Notes under the pieces: model-generated
Databases searched by the model: none
Told to the model about the DNA's origin: nothing
The model's input: the letters and a program-made list of their open reading frames with translations, nothing else
Program-made: the position numbers and the translations under genes
In this document: piece by piece, positions 1-9,623 of the stretch
How the letters are laid out: each line of letters starts with the position of its first letter
How positions within the stretch are numbered: position 1 is the stretch's first letter
Source of the DNA: Plantactinospora sp. KBS50
GTDB taxonomy: Bacteria > Actinomycetota > Actinomycetes > Mycobacteriales > Micromonosporaceae
Direction: 5' to 3'
NCBI RefSeq assembly: GCF_002285795.1
Contig: NZ_CP022961.1
Location: forward strand, 2,856,001 to 2,920,000
DNA: 64,000 bases

Positions 1-569
1 ACCTGGAGGTGGGTCCGGGCGCCACGCTCTGCCTCGGCACGGTCGCCGCCTCGGTGGCGCTGCCGGCCCGCTCGGGCGCCGGCTCCCGGTTCACCGTCCG
101 CGCCACCGTGGCCGGCGGCGGCACCCTGCACTGGCTGCCGGAGCAGACGGTGGCCGCGGCCCGCTGCCGGCACCGCACCGACGCCACCGTCGAGCTGGCC
201 GAGTCGGCGACCCTGCTGTGGCGGGACGAGCTGGTCTGCGGCCGGCACGCGGAGCCGGCCGGCGAGGTGGAGGTGAGCACCCGGGTGCGGTACGCGGACC
301 GGCCGCTGCTGCACCAGACCCTCGCCGTGGGTGGCGCGCCCGGCTGGGACGGTCCGGCCGTGCTCGGCGGGGCGAAGGCGACCGGCTCGCTGCTGCGGGT
401 CGGCCCGGACGCGGCAACCGCACCGCGGGTGATCGCCCCCACCGCGGTCCGGGTGCCGCTGACCGGCCCGGCCTGCCTGGTGGTGGCCACCGCCGACAGC
501 GCCCACCTGCTGCGCGGGTACCTGAGCGGGGCCGCCGGACCGGAGTGCGGGCCGCGCTGCTCGGGCTGA
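1..569 (+). CDS. ureD: Urease accessory protein UreD, C-terminal part (cut by the left edge)
   Basis: UreD is a scaffold that binds apo-urease and, with UreF and UreG, helps load nickel into the active site in the cytoplasm. The reading frame is open to the window edge; the in-frame codons at 3-8 read Leu-Glu before the first GTG at 9, so the true start lies to the left. About 189 residues are visible. Family features are the LPARSG stretch near the start, HWLPEQTV near residue 40, a run of acidic and hydrophobic residues leading to WRDELVCGRH, and RPLLHQTLAVGG. These match the conserved middle and end of UreD. The rest of the urease operon should lie to the left. The tail is shorter and more Gly/Ala-rich than usual but has a clean stop. 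The family assignment is from remembered motifs. Confidence 0.82.
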   Translation, partial: LEVGPGATLCLGTVAASVALPARSGAGSRFTVRATVAGGGTLHWLPEQTVAAARCRHRTDATVELAESATLLWRDELVCGRHAEPAGEVEVSTRVRYADRPLLHQTLAVGGAPGWDGPAVLGGAKATGSLLRVGPDAATAPRVIAPTAVRVPLTGPACLVVATADSAHLLRGYLSGAAGPECGPRCSG

Positions 570-670
570 CCGGCGACCGGCCCGCGCCGCGCCCGGATGG
601 CTACGGGCCGCGCCGCGGGCCGCGACCCGGCGGCCGCCGCCCGTCGGCCGCCGGGAGCCGCGCCCCCCCC

Positions 671-714
671 GATCACTGCGGGCCGCGACCCCCCCCGATC
701 ACTGCGGGCCGCGG
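671..714. repeat. Two-copy direct repeat at the ureD / sugar isomerase junction
   Basis: The 17-base string GATCACTGCGGGCCGCG occurs at 671 and again at 697, a period of 26 bases, each copy preceded by a run of seven to eight C. The second copy overlaps the last codons of the minus-strand isomerase gene. The stretch between the two convergent genes holds nothing else recognisable. It may be a simple duplication, and no dyad strong enough to call a terminator is seen. Confidence 0.6.
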
Positions 715-1621
715 CCCGCCGGTCGGCCGGTGAGCAGGGCGAGGGTGTCGTCCAGGTAGCGGCGCGCGGCGGACAGCCGCGGATGGGGGTCTCCCGCGCC
801 GCAGTACTCGACGGCCACCGCCGGACACGTCCCGGCCGCCAGCAGCGCGGCCAGCCAGCGGTAGTTGTCGACCACCCCGTTCGCCGCGTCCACGGTGAAG
901 TCGGCGACACCCTCGCGGGCCAGACAGTTCTTCAGGTGGAAGTAGGTCGGACCGCCGCCCAGCAGCGCCAACTCGGCCGGATCGTCCGGCGCCAGGGGTA
1001 CGGCGTTTGCCGGGTCCAGCGTCACCGTCACGTTCCGGCGGTCGATCAGCGACAGCAACCGGGCCGCCGCCGGCACCGTGTCGTGCACCGTGTTCGGGTG
1101 CACCTCGATCCCGATCCGGACTCCCACCGCGGCGGCCTCGTCGGCCAGCCCGCGGTAGGCCGCGGCGACCACCGCGTAGTCCTCGTCCGTGGCCATCGCG
1201 CTGCCGTTCTTGCGCCAGTCGCGGTCCCACAGTCGCGGCTCCTGCACCAGCCAACCGGCCGAGCCGTTGACCATCGGTACGCCGTGCCGGCCGCACGCCT
1301 CGATCGCCCGCCGGACCCAGTCCACCGTCTCCGGCAGCCCGATGAACTCGCCCCAGTACCCGAGGCAGTACACGCTGGTGCCGGCGTCCCGGGCCTGCGC
1401 CAGCGCCGCCCCCAGGTCCCGGGTGGCGTCGGACAGGTCCAGGTGGCAGGCGGCGAGTTCCACCGCCGGCCACCGGCCGGCCCGGGCCACCGCGAAGACG
1501 TGTTCCCGGGGTAGCCGCGCAGCGAGTAGCTGTGCAGTACCGGAAGCACCGGGCCGGCCGCCGGCACCGGCGGGGTCGGCGTGCCACCCACCGGGTAGCC
1601 GTTCACCGGACGGCCGTTCAC
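699..1621 (-). CDS. Sugar phosphate isomerase/epimerase (xylose isomerase-like TIM barrel), with an apparent frameshift
   Basis: The protein belongs to the AP-endonuclease-2 / xylose isomerase-like TIM barrel family, which isomerises or epimerises sugars and ketose phosphates using a divalent metal. The start is a GTG at 1621 overlapping the TGA of the upstream Gfo/Idh gene (GTGA). The first frame reads to LHSYSLRGYP, the typical first strand of this family. The downstream frame then carries the rest: SVYCLGYWGEFIGL, GIEVHPNTVHD, LDPANAVPLAP, FHLKNC and AVEYCGAGDPH with likely metal-binding Glu, Asp and His. The two frames join if one C is added to the CCCC/GGG run at 1505-1511, giving about 307 residues, normal for the family. 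It is the last gene of the putative cyclitol operon. It could epimerise a keto-cyclitol or a pathway sugar; the substrate is unknown. I treat the frameshift as a probable sequence error. Confidence 0.78.
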
Positions 1622-2652
1622 CGGGACGCCACCAGCGCGGCGGCGCCGACGGTGATCGGGGCGGTCCCGGCGCGGGCCGCCGCGGTACGCCGCACGGCGT
1701 ACAGGATCTCCAGGTCGGTGAGGCCGCGGGCCAGGCTCAGCTCGCCCGGCACCGGGGCGCCGCCGGCCGCGGCCAGCAGCGACCGGTACTGGCTGGCGTA
1801 CGGGTCGACCGGCACCAGGTCCGGCCGGTGCCAACCGGTCGCCGTGCAGTAGTCGACGGTGCCGCCGCCGTTCATCGCCCAGCCGCCGGTGACCTGGAGG
1901 ACCCCCGCGTCGCCGACCACCGTGTAGCCGGACACCTCGGCCGAGGCCGGCTGCTGGTCGAACGCGAACGAGGTCTCGAAGTGCAGGTAGCGCCGTTCGT
2001 CGAACCAGAGCGTCGCCTGGGCGTACACCTCGGTGCGCTCCGGGTCGTCGACCGGGTACGCGTTGGCCTGGCAGCGCACCGGCTCGGCCCCGAACAGGTC
2101 GACCGCGGTGAGCACCGGGTAGATGCCCAGGTCGGCGAGGCAACCGAGGCCGCCCTGGCTGCGTCGGGACCGCCAGTCGTACTTGCGCCAGCCCAGCCGG
2201 GACCCGACCATCGAGACCGGCGTACCGATGGCGCCCTCGGCCACCAGCCGCCGGGCCGCCACGTAGGCCGCGTTGTGTTTGGCCATGTAGCCGATCAGCG
2301 CCGGGGTCCCCGTCTCGGCCGCGCAGGCGACGATCCGAGCGCCCGATGCGACGCTGTCTGCCAGCGGCTTGTCCACGATGGTCGGCAGGCCCATCCGTAG
2401 CGCCCGGCAGGCGTACTGCTCGTGCAGGTGGTTCGGGGTGGCCACGTGCACCGCGTCCAGCGGGGTGTCGAAGAACCGCTCGGCGTCGGAGCCGAGCACG
2501 GCCCCGGGCGCCAGGTCCGCGATGGACGCCAGCGCCGCCGGGTCCGGATCGAGTACCGCGGCGAGCCGCGCCTCCGGCATGGACAGCAGCGCCGGCGCGA
2601 GCCCGATGCGGGTGAGGGCGCCGGCTCCTACGATGCCGATCTGGAAGACCAT
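1618..2652 (-). CDS. Gfo/Idh/MocA family NAD(P)-dependent oxidoreductase
   Basis: This family oxidises or reduces sugars and cyclitols (glucose-fructose oxidoreductase, inositol dehydrogenase) with a bound nicotinamide cofactor. The 344-residue protein opens with a Rossmann fold, FQIGIVGAGALTRIGLAP, followed by LDPDPAAL. The EKP-like catalytic motif appears as VDKPLAD near residue 97. A C-terminal alpha/beta domain follows with LADLGIYPV, the usual D-x-G-x-H/Y region. The ATG at 2652 is preceded by GGAGCAG at a good distance. The start lies inside the last 25 bases of the glycosyltransferase gene, and the stop overlaps the next GTG start, so the gene is translationally coupled on both sides. 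In the cyclitol operon it is a good candidate for a ring-hydroxyl oxidation or reduction; this role is inferred. Confidence 0.85.
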   Translation of the reverse strand: MVFQIGIVGAGALTRIGLAPALLSMPEARLAAVLDPDPAALASIADLAPGAVLGSDAERFFDTPLDAVHVATPNHLHEQYACRALRMGLPTIVDKPLADSVASGARIVACAAETGTPALIGYMAKHNAAYVAARRLVAEGAIGTPVSMVGSRLGWRKYDWRSRRSQGGLGCLADLGIYPVLTAVDLFGAEPVRCQANAYPVDDPERTEVYAQATLWFDERRYLHFETSFAFDQQPASAEVSGYTVVGDAGVLQVTGGWAMNGGGTVDYCTATGWHRPDLVPVDPYASQYRSLLAAAGGAPVPGELSLARGLTDLEILYAVRRTAAARAGTAPITVGAAALVASR

Positions 2653-4082
2653 GACCTGCTCCGTTCGATGGAGGTTGACGACACGCCGGGGGTGGCGACC
2701 GCGGGCTGGCGGGCGCCGTAGAGGAAGCTGTGGTCCGCGCTGCCGGCCACGTTGCCGGCGAGGTGACCCAGCAGCGAGTCGAGGCCGTCGCGCAGTCCGG
2801 ACCAGTCCCGCCCGGCGAGCGCGGGCAGGTCCGGACGGGGGTCCGCGGTGCGGCCGGCGCCCCGGGCGTGCCGCCACAGGACGCGCCCCAGCCGCGGCAG
2901 CCCGTCCCGGACCGGCCCGGCGTCCGGTCCGAACAGGCCCTGCGCCGCGGCCGGGTTGCCGGCGACCGCGGTGAGCATGCGGTAGCCGAGCAGCACCTCG
3001 GCCGGGTTGATCAGGAATCCGGTGGCCGGTCCCCAGTCCAGCCGCTCGTGCCGCCACCGCCCGTCCCGCCAGGACAGCACGTGCACGCCGGGCGGGACCA
3101 GGCCGGCCCGGGCCAGCGCGCCGGCGAGCCAGGCGTGGTCGAAGCCCCACGCGTACTGCTGGATCCGGGTCGACCCCGGGGCGTCCCGGGCCTCGTCGGC
3201 GACCTGCGCGGCCGGCACCGACCAGAGCTGGCCGAGCCGGGACAGCGCGGCCATCGCGAGCATGTCCTCGCTGCTGCCGTACGGGGTGCCCGGGAAGAAC
3301 AGCGGCAGGTTGGCCAGCACCGGTGCCTGGCGGACCAGCAGGCCCACCGTGCGCCCGGTGACCAGGCTGCCGTGGCTGGTGACCGAGAGCAGGTCGTACC
3401 GGCCGTCCCGGATCGGACCCGGCAGCCGGTGCGGCGTCGCCGCCCGGACCGCTGGAGCGCCGGCCGCCGCCGTCCCGGCGGTCGGTGGGCGGCCGGCCAG
3501 CCAGTGCCCGGGATCGGCCACCGGCACCACCCGGGGGCAGGCCGCGATCGCCGCCGGCCGGTCCCGCAGCGCGGCAACCAGCGCCGGCAGCGCGTCGGGG
3601 GCCAGCACCGTGTCGTCGTCCAGGAAGAGCAGGAACTCCCGGCGTACCGGATGGGTGTCCGGCAGCGCCGCCAGCGCGGCCAGCCCGGCGTTGCGGGCGG
3701 CTGCCGTGGTGTACCGCCGGCGCGGCCCCGGCTCGGCGCCGGCCGCCCCTGTCTGAGCGGTCCCGGCGTGTCCGGCCGCTGCCTGCCCGGTCCCGACCTG
3801 CCCGGCCGGGGCGTCGACCACCAGGTGCGGGCGGCCGGTCGCCGACAGCAGCGCGGTGAGCTGCGCCCGGGCGGGCGCGCAGAGCCCGTTGTCGACGATG
3901 ACGAACGTCGCGTCCGCCGCCGGCACGCTGTGCAGGCAGCGGCGCAGCCGGGTGGAGCGGTCGCCGCCCGTCGGCGTGTAGGTGGGGATCAGCACCGTGA
4001 CCCCCGGCCGGGCCGCGTCCGCCGGCAGCCGGAGCGCCCCGTCCGGGTCCGGCCGGCGCAGCAGCTCGAAGTAGCCGTCCAT
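2628..4082 (-). CDS. Family 2-like glycosyltransferase
   Basis: The 484-residue protein has a GT-A fold: VTVLIPTYTP near residue 27, FVIVDNG near 60, then the metal and nucleotide-sugar motif FLLFLDDDTVLAP near residue 150 and YGSSEDMLAMAAL near 270. The ATG at 4082 overlaps the TGA of the ABC permease gene by one base (TGATG). A stretch rich in Gly, Ala and Gln (about residues 92-120) interrupts the first half of the domain and is probably a surface loop. No membrane segment is obvious, so it should act at the inner face of the membrane. In this operon it probably glycosylates the cyclitol product before export. The sugar donor and acceptor cannot be read from the sequence. The last 20 residues are Ser/Arg-rich and overlap the following gene. 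Confidence 0.82.
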   Translation of the reverse strand: MDGYFELLRRPDPDGALRLPADAARPGVTVLIPTYTPTGGDRSTRLRRCLHSVPAADATFVIVDNGLCAPARAQLTALLSATGRPHLVVDAPAGQVGTGQAAAGHAGTAQTGAAGAEPGPRRRYTTAAARNAGLAALAALPDTHPVRREFLLFLDDDTVLAPDALPALVAALRDRPAAIAACPRVVPVADPGHWLAGRPPTAGTAAAGAPAVRAATPHRLPGPIRDGRYDLLSVTSHGSLVTGRTVGLLVRQAPVLANLPLFFPGTPYGSSEDMLAMAALSRLGQLWSVPAAQVADEARDAPGSTRIQQYAWGFDHAWLAGALARAGLVPPGVHVLSWRDGRWRHERLDWGPATGFLINPAEVLLGYRMLTAVAGNPAAAQGLFGPDAGPVRDGLPRLGRVLWRHARGAGRTADPRPDLPALAGRDWSGLRDGLDSLLGHLAGNVAGSADHSFLYGARQPAVATPGVSSTSIERSRSWSSRSAS

Positions 4083-4903
4083 CACTGGTACCGGCTGATG
4101 AAGCCGCGGCGCTGGAAGGTGCGCAGCATCGCGCCGGCGAACGCGAGACCGATGGCGATGAAGATGGCGGTGGCGACCGCCGCCACCCCGATCTCGGCCC
4201 ACGGTGTCGGCCCGCCGGTCATCACCGCCCGCGCGGCGTCGAACGTGTACCGCGGTGGCAGGATCGCCGACACCGGCCGCAGCACCGCCGGCAGCACCGA
4301 GGTCGGGTACAGCGCGCCGGACAGCGGCAGCACCACGAACAGCAACCCCCAGACCAGCGCCTCGGCGGCCGACCCGAAGTACAGCACCAGCCCGATCACG
4401 ATCATCGCCAGCGCCCACCCGTTGAGCAGCAGCAGCGCCAGCACCGGGATCACCGACGGGCCGATCACCGACACGTCGAAGCCGTACAGCGTGACGGCCG
4501 CGACGGTGACCGCGGTGACCCCGATGGCCACCTTCACCATCCCCTGCAGGGCGGTGCCGAACAGCCACTCCAGCGGTCGCAGCGGGGTGGTGAGCAGGCT
4601 GGGCAGGTGTCGCGACCAGGTCTCCTCGTTGAAGCCGGCGGAGACCGCGATCTGCGCCTGGTAGACCACGTGCCACATGATGATTCCGGCGATCACGGTG
4701 AGCGCGGTGCGCGCCGAACCGGCCGGGGCGCGCTGCATGAACAGCGCGATGGAGCCGTACAGCACGGTGTCCACCACCGGCCAGACCGCCATGTCGAACA
4801 GCCGCGGCGGATTGCGCAGGGTGACGTAGATGTGCCGGCTCGCCACCGCGAGGGTCCGCCGCAGCGACGACGCGGGCACGGTGAGGGCCGTCGGGATACT
4901 CAT
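4082..4903 (-). CDS. ABC-2 type transporter permease
   Basis: This is the membrane partner of the ATPase encoded just upstream, and the pair looks like an ABC-2 exporter. The 273-residue protein has six predicted membrane segments: VDTVLYGSIALFM, LTVIAGIIMWHVVYQ, VAIGVTAVTVAAVTLYG, IPVLALLLLNGWALAMIVIG, LLFVVLPLSGALYP and AVATAIFIAIGLAFAG. The family motif SGALYPTSVLP precedes the last helices. The chosen start is the ATG at 4903. A GTG at 4912, three codons upstream, overlaps the ATPase stop as GTGA and could be used instead. Such pairs export polysaccharides, glycolipids or small natural products, and in this operon the likely cargo is the glycosylated cyclitol or its precursor. Confidence 0.85.
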   Translation of the reverse strand: MSIPTALTVPASSLRRTLAVASRHIYVTLRNPPRLFDMAVWPVVDTVLYGSIALFMQRAPAGSARTALTVIAGIIMWHVVYQAQIAVSAGFNEETWSRHLPSLLTTPLRPLEWLFGTALQGMVKVAIGVTAVTVAAVTLYGFDVSVIGPSVIPVLALLLLNGWALAMIVIGLVLYFGSAAEALVWGLLFVVLPLSGALYPTSVLPAVLRPVSAILPPRYTFDAARAVMTGGPTPWAEIGVAAVATAIFIAIGLAFAGAMLRTFQRRGFISRYQ

Positions 4904-4908
4904 TCCGA

Positions 4909-5654
<746 letters not shown>

Positions 5655-5655
<1 letters not shown>

Positions 5656-6299
5656 TACCGGTCTCCTCTCGATGCGACGTGCTCGGGTGCGGTCAGGCCG
5701 GCCAGCAGGGCGCCGACCGCCGCGAGGGTGGGCCGCCGGGCGTGCGCGCCGGTCAGCTCGTCGGGCCGGTGGGTGCTCGACAGCGCGACCACCAGGCAGC
5801 CGGCGGTCCTGGCCGCGGCGATGCCCGCCGGTGCGTCCTCGACCACCACGCACCGGTGCGGGGCGACGCCGAGCCGCGCGGCGCCGGCCAGGTACGGATC
5901 CGGGTGGGGCTTGCCGCGCGGCACGTCCTCGCCGTACACGGCCACCGCCGGCAGCGGCAGCCCGGCCGCGGTGAGGCAGCGGTGGGCGAACCAGCGGGTG
6001 CCGGAGGTGACCAGCGCCCACGGCACGCGCAGGCCGGCGAGCAGCCGCGCGGCGCCGTCGATCGGCCGCACCCGGTCGATGCGCTCGCGCACCAGCCGGT
6101 CCAGCTCCCGGCGCTGCTCGTCCGGGTCCAGGTGCGGGGCCACCGCGTGCAGCGTGTCGGCGCTGCGCCGGCCGTGGCTGGTCGCGACGACGGCGGCAGG
6201 TTCGAGGCCGTTGCGGACCGCCCAGGTACGCCACACGCCGGTCAGCAGCGCGGTGGAGTCCAGCAGCACCCCGTCCATGTCCAGCAGCACGGCGTCCAC
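5655..6299 (-). CDS. HAD superfamily hydrolase (sugar/cyclitol phosphatase or phosphomutase type)
   Basis: The 214-residue protein has all four HAD motifs. DMDGVLLDS at residues 7-15 supplies the nucleophile and general acid aspartates. LVTSGT near 98 is the Ser/Thr motif. GKPHPDPY near 130 carries the lysine. VVVEDAPAGIAAA near 150 carries the acidic pair. The inserted helical cap after motif I places it with beta-phosphoglucomutase and sugar phosphatases. The start is a GTG one base after the stop of the upstream gene. In characterised C7-cyclitol pathways a HAD phosphatase removes a ring phosphate, so this is a natural candidate for that step. The beta-phosphoglucomutase alternative cannot be excluded without structural comparison. 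Confidence 0.85.
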
Positions 6300-6300
6300 C

Positions 6301-7494
6301 TCAGACCTCCACCAGCACGGCCCGGTCGCCGAGGGCGAGCCGGGTGGCCTCGGCGATGTCCCGCAGCAGCCCGTCCGGCGTCGCGGCCAGCACGACGACG
6401 GCGGTGCCCGGGTCGGCGTACACCGCCTGGAACGAGTGGTGGTTCCACGCGCTGCCCCGGTGCACCTCGACCGGTCGGTCGGCCGCGCCGAGGGTGGCCG
6501 GGTCGGGCAGCGGCGCCGGCTGGCCGCCGTAGCGCACGACGTGCAGCCGGCGCAGCCGCGGCCGGTCGGCGAGCCAGCCGGCGACGAACCCGGCCAGGTC
6601 CGCGGTCCGGTACGCCGGGCCGCGGCGGCCGAGCAGCCGCTTGTACGCGGTGACGTTGCGGTGTTCGGCCGGGGCGACGCCGTGCCGGACGGCCAGGCAG
6701 GCGGCGAACATCCCGGCCCGGTACATCAGCTCCATCAGGCCGGCCAGCCCGGGCCGGGCGGCGCGCAGGTCGAGCGTCGCCGGGACGTCCGGCCCGGCGG
6801 GCGGCGCCGGTGTTCCCGGCGTCGCCCGGGTGTCCGGCCCGACCAGCGTGACGTGCGGCCGGAACCGGTCGGACTTGCCGCACAGCACCTGCCGGCCGAG
6901 CTGGAGCAGCCACAGCCGCAGACCCTCGGTGGCCCAGGCCGGCGGGGCGATGGTGATGTCCGGACCGGTGACCCCGGCGGCCAGCTCCGCCGCCGCGAGC
7001 CCGGTGCCCCGGTGGCCGGCCCGCAACTGCCGGTACGCGTCGCGCAGCCCCGCCGGGTCGGCCAGCGCGGCGGGCGCCAGGAACGCGGTGGACAGCGGCG
7101 CGCCGAAGAGCGCCACCTGGTCGTCGGCGCCGCGCGGGGACAGCTGCCGGCCGCACAGCCACCGGGTCGGGGGGAACGCCTCGGCCAGTGCCCGGGTCTC
7201 GACGGTGGCTCCCGAGGAGGAGACGGCCAGCCGGCTGGCCGGCGCCCGGGTGTGCGCGAGGGTCCACGGGTCGAGGCTGTCCAGCGCCCGCACCCGGTCG
7301 CTGCCGAGGGCGTCCACGGCGAAGCTCCAGCCGCCGGTGCCGAGCACCAGCAGCGGTCCGGGCAGCGCCGCCCCGAGCGGTGCGACGGCGCGCCGCACGG
7401 CCGTCCACGGCGGCGGGCAGGCCCAGGCGTACCGGTGCACCCGCCGCCACAGCCCGGCGGCGCCGGCGTGCCCGGCCCGGCCGCCCGCGCTCAC
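6301..7494 (-). CDS. Phosphoglucose isomerase-like SIS-fold protein
   Basis: The 397-residue protein resembles a diverged glucose-6-phosphate isomerase built from two sugar isomerase (SIS) domains. The clearest signal is VSSSGATVET at residues 91-100, matching the SxSGxTxET phosphate-binding loop, preceded by VLGTGGWSFAV at 50-60. A late histidine-rich segment, RGSAWNHHSFQAVYAD, falls where GPI places its second-domain helix. It is shorter than typical GPI (about 430-550 residues). The GTG start overlaps the upstream stop (GTGA). It may isomerise a pathway phosphosugar or cyclitol phosphate, or supply fructose 6-phosphate for making sedoheptulose 7-phosphate. The function is inferred from motif and context, and I know of no close characterised relative. 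Confidence 0.65.
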   Translation of the reverse strand: MSAGGRAGHAGAAGLWRRVHRYAWACPPPWTAVRRAVAPLGAALPGPLLVLGTGGWSFAVDALGSDRVRALDSLDPWTLAHTRAPASRLAVSSSGATVETRALAEAFPPTRWLCGRQLSPRGADDQVALFGAPLSTAFLAPAALADPAGLRDAYRQLRAGHRGTGLAAAELAAGVTGPDITIAPPAWATEGLRLWLLQLGRQVLCGKSDRFRPHVTLVGPDTRATPGTPAPPAGPDVPATLDLRAARPGLAGLMELMYRAGMFAACLAVRHGVAPAEHRNVTAYKRLLGRRGPAYRTADLAGFVAGWLADRPRLRRLHVVRYGGQPAPLPDPATLGAADRPVEVHRGSAWNHHSFQAVYADPGTAVVVLAATPDGLLRDIAEATRLALGDRAVLVEV

Positions 7495-9623
7495 CGGGCC
7501 ACCGCCGGCAACTCGGCGCCGGGCTCCACCGGCCGCACCACGTCACCGTCGAGCCGCAGGTCGATCACGGCCCGCAGCGCCGGCCGGCCGTCGATCCGGC
7601 CTGTCGCGCCGATTTCGGCCAGCACCCGCGGCGCGGCCTCCAGCGACAGCACGTGGCTGATCAGCGGGGCCAGTTCCAGGGTGCCGCCGGACTCCGGCAC
7701 GCAGGCCCGCACGGCGGTCTCGAAGTCGTCCCGGTCGGCGCCGCGGGAGCCGACCAGGGTGCAGGTCCGGCCGCCGGGCAGGTCGAGCGCGACCCGTTCG
7801 CCCCGGCTGCGTACCGGGTGTGCGGGGATCTCCCGACCGTAGGGCCGCAGCACCGCGTCGGCGGGGAAGCCGCCGAACAGGTGCACGGTGGCGCCGTCGG
7901 CCAGGACCGGCCAGAGCGGGTCCAGGGCGGCGCCGCCGGTGTTGCCCGCCGTGCTCATGATGACCGCGTCGACGCCGCCGTCCAGCCTGGACAGCAGCGT
8001 CTCGTCCAGCCGGAGGCAGTCCTCGGGCTCGACGATGCCGCGGTCGATGGCCGCGGAGAGCCGGCCGGCACCGCGGTTGGCCAGCAGCACCCGGTCGGCG
8101 TTCCAGCGCCGGGCCAGCAGCACGTGCAGCAGCCCGGAGACCCCGGCGCCGACGACCAGCACGGTACGGCCCTTCCACCGCTCGCCGGCCAGCCGCAGCG
8201 ACCGGACGGTGCAGGCGAGCGGCTCCAGCAGCACCCAGTCCGCGGAACCGGTGGCCGGCAGCTCGATCAGCTGCCCGCGTTCGGCGAGGTGACCGTCGAA
8301 CGGCGCGATGTCCCGCCACACCCCGGGCAGGTTGTGGCCGATCTTGTCGTGTTCGTCGTACGGGTGGTTGGGGTTGACCGCGAAGACGGTGCCCACGGCC
8401 GGGTCCCGGACGTTCGCGCCGACCTCGACGGCCTCGCCGACGCACTCGTGGCCCAGCACGCCCGGCTCCCATCCCCGGTCGCCGCGCAGGATCTGCACGT
8501 CGGTGCCGCAGATGCCGGCGAAGTGGATCCGGGCCAGGAACTGCTCGGCGCCGCAGGCCGGCCGGCTGTCGCGGCGCACCGTGACGCCGGTGACGCCGAT
8601 GGGCTTGTCCAGCGAGCGGACCTGCGACCCGACGTCCGCCAGCAGGCAGCCGATGCCGGCCAGGCTGTCGTCGCCGTCCAGCGACGGGGTGACCAGGGCG
8701 TCCAGGTCGGCCCCGGTCCACCCGGTGAACCAGGCGCCGGAGGGCAGCAGGTCGCCGAGGTTGGCCCGCAGCGCCGCGAACCACGGCTCGCCGACCCCGT
8801 GCGCGAACCCGCCCATCACCACCATCCGGCGCAGGCCGAGCTGCGCCGAGAGCTGGAGCAGGTAGAGCGCCAGCGGGCGGGTGAGGGTCCGCAGCAGGTC
8901 CAGCACGAACGGGTCGCCGGTTCGGGCCGCGGCGGCGATGTCCCGGGTGCCGACCGGCCCGCCGCCGGCGCGCAGCGCCGCCCGCGCGGCGGCCGGCCCG
9001 GAGGCGTGGCTGCACAGGTCGTCGACGTTGCCGCACTCGCACCACGGCAGGTCCAGTTCGGCCAGCCGGCGCCGCGCGGCCGGGTCGCCGGCCGCCGCCG
9101 CCGCGCCGAGCCTCCGGTGGTCCCGCCCGGGCGGCCGGACCGGCACGTGCCCGACCTCGCCGCCGAGCCCGTCGGGGTCCTCGACGAGCTTGTACGGCGT
9201 GGGCAGCCGGTCGTCGAACACCTTGACCGCGACGCCCGTGCTGATCGTCACCAGGGCGTACCGGCCGAGGCGCCGGTACCGCCAGGCCGCCGCGGCGATG
9301 TCGTTGCGGACGGTGATCCGCGCCCACGGCAGCCGCTGGCGGAGCGCGCCGGCCAGGTCGAGGCCGGTGTGCGGGCGGCGCCACATCATGCTCGCGTTGC
9401 GCACCGTGCCGGTGGCGTCCACGGTGGCGCCCACCGCCACCCCGACGGCGGTGATGCCGGGGTTCGCCGCCCGGGTGCCGGTGACCGCGGCGGCCACGGC
9501 GTCCAGGTGGGTGTCCGGGTCGCCCGGCGTGGCGAACCGGGTGATCCCGGGCCGCAGCCCGCCGTCGGCCCACACCCCGACCCGGGTGGTGGTACCACCC
9601 ATGTCCACGACGATGAAGGCCAT
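7491..9623 (-). CDS. Fused ROK-family cyclitol/sugar kinase and zinc-dependent alcohol dehydrogenase
   Basis: The single 710-residue reading frame joins two enzymes. Residues 1-330 are a ROK kinase: DMGGTTTRVG (7-16) is the ATP phosphate loop, VRNDIAAAAW (105-114) holds the catalytic Asp108, GGEVGH (154-159) gives a zinc histidine, and CECG...C (195-204) gives the zinc cysteines. Residues 337-710 are a medium-chain dehydrogenase: FAGICGTD (368-375) and LGHECVGE (390-397) form the catalytic zinc site, and VLVVGAGVSGLLHVL (488-502) is the NAD(P)-binding loop. There is almost no linker. The ATG at 9623 overlaps the cyclase stop by one base. C7-cyclitol kinases of acarbose and validamycin pathways are ROK proteins, and cyclitol dehydrogenases occur in the same clusters, so the fusion likely couples phosphorylation and oxidation of the ring. 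No frame break is visible at the joint. Confidence 0.85.
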   Translation of the reverse strand: MAFIVVDMGGTTTRVGVWADGGLRPGITRFATPGDPDTHLDAVAAAVTGTRAANPGITAVGVAVGATVDATGTVRNASMMWRRPHTGLDLAGALRQRLPWARITVRNDIAAAAWRYRRLGRYALVTISTGVAVKVFDDRLPTPYKLVEDPDGLGGEVGHVPVRPPGRDHRRLGAAAAAGDPAARRRLAELDLPWCECGNVDDLCSHASGPAAARAALRAGGGPVGTRDIAAAARTGDPFVLDLLRTLTRPLALYLLQLSAQLGLRRMVVMGGFAHGVGEPWFAALRANLGDLLPSGAWFTGWTGADLDALVTPSLDGDDSLAGIGCLLADVGSQVRSLDKPIGVTGVTVRRDSRPACGAEQFLARIHFAGICGTDVQILRGDRGWEPGVLGHECVGEAVEVGANVRDPAVGTVFAVNPNHPYDEHDKIGHNLPGVWRDIAPFDGHLAERGQLIELPATGSADWVLLEPLACTVRSLRLAGERWKGRTVLVVGAGVSGLLHVLLARRWNADRVLLANRGAGRLSAAIDRGIVEPEDCLRLDETLLSRLDGGVDAVIMSTAGNTGGAALDPLWPVLADGATVHLFGGFPADAVLRPYGREIPAHPVRSRGERVALDLPGGRTCTLVGSRGADRDDFETAVRACVPESGGTLELAPLISHVLSLEAAPRVLAEIGATGRIDGRPALRAVIDLRLDGDVVRPVEPGAELPAVAR

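Noticed and set aside
673-1587. Long Gly/Arg-rich minus-strand reading frame covering the isomerase
   Set aside because: It is in a different frame from the TIM-barrel motifs and has low-complexity Gly/Arg composition; it is a shadow of the true gene.
2730-4664. Plus-strand reading frame of 644 codons opposite the glycosyltransferase
   Set aside because: No recognisable motif; the minus strand has clear GT-A motifs and coupled starts.
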